From assembly GCF_006346315.1 (NCBI RefSeq), contig NZ_VDMR01000001.1, forward strand, positions 1,116,001 to 1,180,000: a DNA stretch of 64,000 nt. Direction: 5' to 3'. The notes under the pieces were generated by a model. That model worked only from the letters and a program-made list of their open reading frames with translations, was not told the origin of the DNA and searched no databases. The stretch is from Nocardioides litoris (lineage in GTDB: Bacteria > Actinomycetota > Actinomycetes > Propionibacteriales > Nocardioidaceae). The position numbers and the translations under genes were made by a program. Below, piece after piece: positions 62,536-64,000 of this stretch; position 1 is the first letter of the stretch; each line of letters begins with the position of its first letter.

Positions 62536-63944
62536 GCGTCCCCGACCCCTCCCGCACCACCGCCGGCACCCGCACCGCGCGCACGCCCGGCGGGCGGCGT
62601 CTCGACGTGACCACCCTGCTCGCCGTGCTGCTGCCGCTGCTGGCGGTGGCGGTCGCGCTCGTCGTACGCACCGACGGGGGAGCCGAGCGGACCGGCGCGG
62701 CGGCGGAGGAGGTGCCCCTGACCCGGGCCAGCGTCGTGTGCCCGGGTGGGGGGAGCGACGTGCTCGTCACCTCGACCAGCGGCGCGGACGGGACGGTGCA
62801 GGTGCGGGCCGGCGACGAGGACCGCGACGTCGAGGTCGGTCCAGGACGGGTGGCGGAGGTCGACCTGGGCGAGCGGCCCGCGGTCGTCACGGGGGAGGGC
62901 GACCTCGCCCCGGGGCTGGTGGCGGGGCGCTTCTCCTCGCCCCTGGCCAGCTTCGACTGCCGGGCGCCGGTGTTCGACCAGTGGTTCACCGGCGTCGGCG
63001 CCGGAGCGCGCCACCAGTCGGTGCTGCAGCTGGTCAACCCCGACGAGGGTCGGGCCGTCGTCGACGTCGAGGTGCTCGGCGCCGAGGGCGAGGTCGACGC
63101 CCCGGGACTGCGCGGCATCGCCGTGCCGGGCGGCCAGACCCGGGCGCTGCCGCTGGCCGAGGTGCTCCCGCGCCGCGACGAGCTGGCGCTGCACGTGACC
63201 GTCGTCCGCGGCCGGGTGGCGGCGAGCGTCCGCGACACCGTGCGCGACCTCGGGCGCGGCCGCTCCGGCGACGACGGGCTGGCCTCGCAGTCGGCCCCGG
63301 CCGCGACCAACCTGCTCCTCGGGGTGCCCTCGGGCACCGGGCCGCGCTCGCTCGTGCTGGCCAACACCGCCGAGTCCGAGGGCCGGGCGTCGATCTCCTT
63401 CGTGACCGGCCGCTCGACCTTCGCCCCCGCCGGCCTGGAGGCGGTGGAGCTGCCGCCGCGCAGCACGGTCGTCGTGCCGCTGACCCAGCCCCTGGCCCAG
63501 GCTGCGACCGACGGCGAGGCCGGTCGTCCGGTCGGGCTGCAGGTCGAGTCGACCGTGCCCGCCACCGCTGCCCTGTCCGGCTTCGTGCGCGGCGACCTGG
63601 CCACCGCGGTGCCCGTCGACCCGCTGGCGGGGTCTGGCACCGCCGTGCTGCCCGCGGGGGACAAGACCCTCGTCCTCGGTGGGTCCGGCAGTCCCGGTGT
63701 CGTCACCGTGACCGCCCGTGACGCCGACGGCCGCCAGCTCGCCGAGGAGCGCGTCGAGGTCGCCGCGGGACGGGCGCCCTCGATCGAGCTCCCCGGCGCG
63801 GCGCGCCTGGTCACGGTGGCCGCCGCGCGCACCACGGTGCAGGCCGTCGTCCTCGTGGTCGGCGACGGCGGCGCCACCGTCGTCCGGGTCCGTGAGCCCG
63901 TGACGACCGGGCTGGTGCCCGACGTGCGGGTCGGGTTGCCCTAG
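62532..63944 (+). CDS. DUF5719 secreted/anchored protein
   Basis: A 470-residue protein with one N-terminal membrane segment ([20 protein letters not shown], about 27-46) and a large extracellular beta-rich domain. One cysteine pair is visible (VVCPGGG and SFDCRAPVFDQWFTG). It matches DUF5719, always found beside the large glycosyltransferase; repeated beta-strand modules (VLQLVNPDEGRAVVDVEVLG, LVLANTAESEGRASISFVTG) suggest surface or glycan contact. Function unknown. Translationally coupled by ATGA. The 56 bp after it hold no recognisable feature. Confidence 0.8.
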   Translation: MSVPDPSRTTAGTRTARTPGGRRLDVTTLLAVLLPLLAVAVALVVRTDGGAERTGAAAEEVPLTRASVVCPGGGSDVLVTSTSGADGTVQVRAGDEDRDVEVGPGRVAEVDLGERPAVVTGEGDLAPGLVAGRFSSPLASFDCRAPVFDQWFTGVGAGARHQSVLQLVNPDEGRAVVDVEVLGAEGEVDAPGLRGIAVPGGQTRALPLAEVLPRRDELALHVTVVRGRVAASVRDTVRDLGRGRSGDDGLASQSAPAATNLLLGVPSGTGPRSLVLANTAESEGRASISFVTGRSTFAPAGLEAVELPPRSTVVVPLTQPLAQAATDGEAGRPVGLQVESTVPATAALSGFVRGDLATAVPVDPLAGSGTAVLPAGDKTLVLGGSGSPGVVTVTARDADGRQLAEERVEVAAGRAPSIELPGAARLVTVAAARTTVQAVVLVVGDGGATVVRVREPVTTGLVPDVRVGLP

Positions 63945-64000
63945 CCCTCGTCCACGCACGGCGGGTGCACGTCGACGGGAGGCGGACCGGCCGCAGGTCG

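Noticed and set aside
63945..64000. C-terminus of a minus-strand gene running in from beyond the window (stop complement at 63941-63943)
   Set aside because: One frame stays open for the available 19 codons, but the sequence (Pro-rich, no family motif) is too short to support a gene call.

Overview
The window is a single stretch of very high G+C actinobacterial chromosome with dense, mostly operonic genes, many GTG starts and stop/start overlaps of the ATGA or GTGA type. The gene content (acyl-CoA carboxylase with a separate epsilon subunit, WhiB, F420 biosynthesis, furA-katG, LCP proteins, and a galactofuran pathway with a Wzm/Wzt exporter) fits the Nocardioides/Nocardioidaceae part of the Actinomycetia. 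That assignment is inferred from gene content only. No tRNA, rRNA, CRISPR array or transposase gene was found.

Layout. 1-10 kb: the C-terminus of a spore photoproduct lyase-like protein, a BenE-type transporter, a biotin carboxylase/BCCP alpha chain, an acyl-CoA dehydrogenase, an OFA-family transporter with a 33-residue partner, a DUF4333 lipoprotein and Maf. 8.2-14.2 kb: a four-gene cassette encoding an AAA+ ATPase, a 1000-residue DUF4157 protein with an HExxH motif, and two 155-residue YbjN/chaperone-like paralogues. It looks like an effector module of extracellular contractile injection systems (eCIS), without any sheath, tube or baseplate genes in view. 14-26 kb: TetR/MFS efflux pair, carboxylase beta and epsilon subunits divergent from birA, an adenylate cyclase, an orphan winged-helix protein, purK-purE, a DUF1624-type membrane protein and furA-katG.

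26.7-36.7 kb: aldehyde dehydrogenase, TauD-type dioxygenase and LysR genes downstream of a tightly overlapping minus-strand operon. That operon encodes a VanX-like D,D-dipeptidase, an alanine racemase, a D-Ala-D-X ligase, a membrane acyltransferase, a histidine kinase and a response regulator. Its content matches VanC/E/G-type glycopeptide resistance loci, with the two halves of VanT (acyltransferase domain and racemase domain) as separate genes. ArfB and a CoA-binding protein follow. 37-64 kb is mainly cell envelope: a SigB/F-type sigma factor, enoyl-CoA hydratase, two LCP proteins, a thioesterase, an inositol-phosphatase-family enzyme, two GlfT1-like transferases, a PAP2 protein, glf, glfT2, wzm, wzt, a secreted amidase, manC, cofD/cofE, whiB, a large membrane glycosyltransferase and a DUF5719 protein. 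The tail resembles the order of the mycobacterial fbiAB-whiB2-manB neighbourhood.

Two window-wide patterns stand out. First, three intergenic copies of one composite, transposase-less element occur (3.95, 26.2 and 46.0 kb). Each has terminal inverted repeats, large hairpin modules and a 70-bp core of four ACTCCTG boxes with exactly conserved spacing. Second, at least fourteen genes have a TANNNT -10 element ending 6-7 nt before the start codon, so leaderless transcripts appear to be the default here, including on divergent pairs whose -10 elements overlap.
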